Positions 61,507 through 64,000 of a DNA stretch of 64,000 bases are shown here, in pieces. The position numbers and the translations under genes are program-made. The DNA is taken from the NCBI RefSeq assembly GCF_900102015.1, contig NZ_FNAT01000008.1:62001-126000 (forward strand), given 5' to 3'. The stretch is from Limimaricola pyoseonensis. Its GTDB lineage: Bacteria > Pseudomonadota > Alphaproteobacteria > Rhodobacterales > Rhodobacteraceae. Under the pieces are notes generated by a model. It had not been told where the DNA came from. It worked only from the letters and a program-made list of their open reading frames with translations, and did no database searches. Within the stretch, counting starts at the first letter, position 1, and each line of letters opens with the position of its first letter.

Positions 61507-62898
61507 TCAGCTGGCGGCCGCGGCGGCCAGACCGCGCGCGGAAGGGGCGGCGGGCCGGCGGACCGGCCGGTCGGCAAGGTCGCGGGCCAGCATCTCGGCC
61601 ATGCGGTTGCCGTCGCGCACCGCGTAGTTGGTGCCGCGATCCATCGGGTAGATCTGCGAGAAGTTGCACAGGATCACGCCCGGGCAGGGCGTCTCGTGGT
61701 CGAGCAGCTTGTTCTCGGCAAAGCCCAGATCGACGATGTGCTGGGCGTTGCGGAGCCGGAACAGCGCGTCGTCCACCACCTCGCCGCGGTCGAACTCGGG
61801 GAACATCTCGTGGATCTGGTCGTACCAGAGCGACTTCAGATCCGGGTCCGGGGTGGTGGCATAGGCGTGCTCTGGCGGCACGTAGGCGCCGATATAGTAG
61901 ATGTTGAGCCCGTCGAAGCGCTCGGCGCCGACGAGGTTGGTCAGGCTCAGGAACACCACGAAGGGCGCGTCGGGCGTGTTGACGTTGTGCCAGTAGAAGC
62001 GGGTGAACTTCTGCCTGGAGGCGAAGACATGCACCACCGCGTCGAGGTAGTCGATGCTGCGCAGCCGGGCGAAGTAGTCTGGGTCGCGCGGCTCGGAGGT
62101 GGCGATCATCTTCGCGGCGACGCCGCTCGGCACCGTCAGGAGCACCCGGTCGAAGCGGCGCGCGCCCCCGGGCAGGTCGAGCACGACCTCGTCGGTCTCG
62201 GCGTCATGGGTGATGCCGCCCACGGGGGTCTTGAGCAGGACCTCGGTGCCCGCGGCGCGCACGGGTTCCTCCAGCGCGCGGATCAGCGTGTTGAAGCCGC
62301 CCTCGAAATAACCCAGCGCCTCGCCGCCCAGCTCGGGGTCGCGGCTGTCGACCCGCTGCAGGATCCGGCCCCAGAGCCATGACATGGTGACGCGGTCGTA
62401 ATACTTGTCGAACTTGCCGCGCAGCAGCGGCTCCCAGATCACGTCGCAGACCCGGCGGCCGGCATGGCGGCGCAGCCAGTCGAGCGCGGTGACGTTCTCG
62501 AAGCGCTTCCAGTCCTTGGTGCGCTGCAGCCACAGCACGCTGAGCCCGGCGCGGATCCGGTCGACGAACTTCAGCGGCGTGAAGCGGATCAGGTCGAGCG
62601 GCCCCTCCATCGGCCAGAGCTTGCCGTCGTAATAGGTCGAGACCGAGGATTTGTGGTAGCGCAGCTTGTCCTTCAGCCCCAGCTCGTCGACGAGGCCGAG
62701 GATGTGCTCGTCGGTGCGGTAGAGGAAGTGATAGGCCTGCTCGACCCGGTGCCCGGCGAGGTCGAAGCCCGCGGCGAGGCCGCCCAGCCGGTCGCCGGCC
62801 TCGATCAGCGTCACCTCGGCGCCGCTCTCGCGCAGCCGGTAGGCGGTGGTGAGACCGGTGATGCCGCCGCCGACGATGGCGATGCGAGCGCCCTGCAT
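61507..62898 (-). CDS. FAD-dependent oxidoreductase (amine-oxidase / UDP-galactopyranose-mutase-like)
   Basis: This protein has 463 residues from ATG 62898, which has AAGGAG 6 bases upstream (ATGs at 62928 and 62913 are alternatives). The Rossmann start is I-A-I-V-G-G-G-I-T-G-L-T-T-A-Y-R-L, followed by I-E-A-G-D-R-L-G-G-L-A and H-R-V-E-Q-A-Y-H-F-L-Y. The C-terminal FAD contact is in D-R-G-T-N-Y-A-V-R-D-G. The overall family includes protoporphyrinogen oxidase-like and mutase-like enzymes. In this context a sugar oxidation, desaturation or ring-contraction step is possible, but no reaction can be named. Confidence 0.8.
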   Translation of the reverse strand: MQGARIAIVGGGITGLTTAYRLRESGAEVTLIEAGDRLGGLAAGFDLAGHRVEQAYHFLYRTDEHILGLVDELGLKDKLRYHKSSVSTYYDGKLWPMEGPLDLIRFTPLKFVDRIRAGLSVLWLQRTKDWKRFENVTALDWLRRHAGRRVCDVIWEPLLRGKFDKYYDRVTMSWLWGRILQRVDSRDPELGGEALGYFEGGFNTLIRALEEPVRAAGTEVLLKTPVGGITHDAETDEVVLDLPGGARRFDRVLLTVPSGVAAKMIATSEPRDPDYFARLRSIDYLDAVVHVFASRQKFTRFYWHNVNTPDAPFVVFLSLTNLVGAERFDGLNIYYIGAYVPPEHAYATTPDPDLKSLWYDQIHEMFPEFDRGEVVDDALFRLRNAQHIVDLGFAENKLLDHETPCPGVILCNFSQIYPMDRGTNYAVRDGNRMAEMLARDLADRPVRRPAAPSARGLAAAAAS

Positions 62899-62924
62899 GT
62901 CCTGCTCCTTCATGCCCGCCCCGT

Positions 62925-63374
62925 TCATGCCCGGCCCCCGACACGGCGGAAGGTGATGTTGGCGTTGAGCAGGTACTGGATCGCGAAGACCACCGGCAGC
63001 GAGACGAACTTGCCGAGATTGGCCCCGAGCCCGGCCGCGGCGCAGGCGGCGATCACCGCGTAGCCGGCGATGTAGCCGATGGTGCAGACCACGACGAAGC
63101 TCATCAGCCGCAGCGCGATGAAATCATGGGTGCGGAAATTGTGGCGGGCGTTGATGGTGAAGCTCAGGAGCACCGCCGTCGGCACCGCCACCGAATGCGC
63201 GAAGAGCGCGCTGGTGCCGGCGATGTTGAACAGCACCAGGAAGATCGCGAGATCGGTGGCCGAGGCCAGCCCGCCGATGAACAGGTAGTTCACCAGGTGC
63301 CGGTGCCGGCCGTAGAGCGCGCGCAGACCCGGCGGCGTCGCGGCGCCGGTCCGATCGAGTTGGGATTGGAACAT
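62925..63374 (-). CDS. GtrA family membrane protein
   Basis: This protein has 149 residues and four helices: Y-L-F-I-G-G-L-A-S-A-T-D-L-A-I-F, V-L-L-S-F-T-I-N-A-R-H-N-F-R and a C-terminal F-A-I-Q-Y-L-L-N-A-N-I-T-F-R-R. ATG 63374 follows GAGAGGGG. It lies 18 bp downstream of a GT2-GtrA fusion, suggesting a lipid-phosphate-sugar synthesis and translocation pair separate from the DPA-like operon. Confidence 0.87.
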   Translation of the reverse strand: MFQSQLDRTGAATPPGLRALYGRHRHLVNYLFIGGLASATDLAIFLVLFNIAGTSALFAHSVAVPTAVLLSFTINARHNFRTHDFIALRLMSFVVVCTIGYIAGYAVIAACAAAGLGANLGKFVSLPVVFAIQYLLNANITFRRVGGRA

Positions 63375-63392
63375 GAGGACCCCTCTCACTGA

Positions 63393-64000
63393 TTAACCCG
63401 TGGCCTCGCCGGCCCGCGCCGCCCGGCGCTGCGCGAGCCGCAGCCCGGTGCGCAGGGAGCGGCGGTCGCGGCCCCAGATGAAGGCCTGCGTGGCGACGAA
63501 ATTCCACACCACCGTGATCAGCGCGCCAGCCACGGAGACGAGGCTGAGCTGCAGATCGGCGAATTGCGCGTGCATCATCGAGGCGACCGAGACATTGGCC
63601 AGCACCCCGACCGAGCACAGCAGCGCGAAGGCGGCGAAGCCGCGCCAGAAGGCGCCGCCGGTCAGCTGCCGGTCGCGATAGGTGAGCGCGTTGTTGACGC
63701 TGAAGTTGAAGAACATCGCCACCAGCGTCGCGCCGAGCTGCGCGGCGGCAAAGCCCGTGCCCCCCAGCGCCAGAAGCGGCATCAGCACCGCCAGATGCAC
63801 GAGGATGCCGACCGCGTTGATCATCGCGAAGGACAGAAACCGCGCCGGCAGCGGCACGTAGCGGCCGATCCGCTTCTCGATCAGAAACAGCGCGAAGTCC
63901 CACAGCACCCGGTTGTCGAGCTTGGAATCGCCATGCGCGCGCGGCCGGAACCGGAACGGTACCTCCATCAGGCGCGGCGGCTCGGGCGCGGCGGTGACGA
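63393..64000 (-). CDS. Polyprenyl-phosphate sugar synthase (DPM1-like GT2) with C-terminal GtrA domain, 3' part
   Basis: The frame is open to the window edge, so the catalytic N-terminal domain is missing. The visible part begins with the end of a DPM1-type GT2 domain (E-V-P-F-R-F-R-P-R-A-H-G-D-S-K-L-D), a segment characteristic of dolichol-/polyprenyl-phosphate hexose synthases. A four-helix GtrA-like domain follows, with F-N-F-S-V-N-N-A-L-T-Y-R-D-R and a second W-N-F-V-A-T-Q-A-F-I-W-G-R-D. The protein would load a hexose onto polyprenyl phosphate for GT-C enzymes. Confidence 0.87.
   Translation of the reverse strand, partial: VTAAPEPPRLMEVPFRFRPRAHGDSKLDNRVLWDFALFLIEKRIGRYVPLPARFLSFAMINAVGILVHLAVLMPLLALGGTGFAAAQLGATLVAMFFNFSVNNALTYRDRQLTGGAFWRGFAAFALLCSVGVLANVSVASMMHAQFADLQLSLVSVAGALITVVWNFVATQAFIWGRDRRSLRTGLRLAQRRAARAGEATG

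Overview
The window is very GC-rich (roughly 70%, with strong third-position G/C bias) and has dense operons joined by 4-bp ATGA/GTGA overlaps. Gene content points to an alphaproteobacterium of the Rhodobacterales (Roseobacter/Paracoccaceae type): a De Ley-Doudoroff galactose route, an IclR-controlled CUT1 sugar ABC transporter, DUF3293 and YjbR proteins, a succinoglycan-like exo gene set and an RTX protein. No rRNA, tRNA, CRISPR array or insertion sequence was seen. This assignment is an inference from gene content.

Left part (1-22.1 kb), metabolism and transport. After the 3' end of a gamma-glutamyltransferase gene come D-galactonate dehydratase (dgoD) and a probable galactose dehydrogenase. 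Next are a TetR-MFP-RND efflux operon with a visible operator, a UbiB-type kinase, and a divergent cupin/LysR pair. A galactoside utilisation island follows: on the minus strand a binding protein, two permeases with a YjbR protein wedged between them, GH36 alpha-galactosidase, GH42 beta-galactosidase and DUF3293; divergently, an IclR regulator and the transporter ATPase. Galactosides would be imported and cut to galactose, which the dehydrogenase and DgoD would oxidise and dehydrate.

Right part (22.2-64 kb), a very large exopolysaccharide locus. The recognisable core is succinoglycan-like: ExoY (initiating phosphosugar transferase), ExoA, an ExoQ-like polymerase, a Wzx-type flippase, a Wzz/Wzc-like co-polymerase whose kinase motifs are degenerate, an ExoF-like export protein and an ExoK-like GH16 glycanase. 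Around it lie eight further glycosyltransferases, four different sulfotransferases, a deacetylase-formyltransferase-sulfotransferase operon, an acyltransferase, a GMC flavoprotein and a PQQ/cytochrome c sugar dehydrogenase. There is also a 1179-residue G8/beta-helix/LamG/RTX protein.

The most striking element is a set resembling the mycobacterial decaprenyl-phosphoryl-D-arabinose (DPA) pathway: a HAD-UbiA fusion (phosphoribosyl transfer to polyprenyl phosphate plus a presumed phosphatase), GtrA, DprE1-like and DprE2-like proteins in one overlapping operon at 53.1-57.1 kb. An AftB-like GT-C membrane glycosyltransferase lies at 32.6-34.3 kb. Together they suggest that this bacterium decorates a sulfated, possibly N-formylated exopolysaccharide with D-arabinofuranose. 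A second lipid-sugar module (GtrA plus a DPM1-like GT2-GtrA fusion) begins at the right edge and runs off the window.
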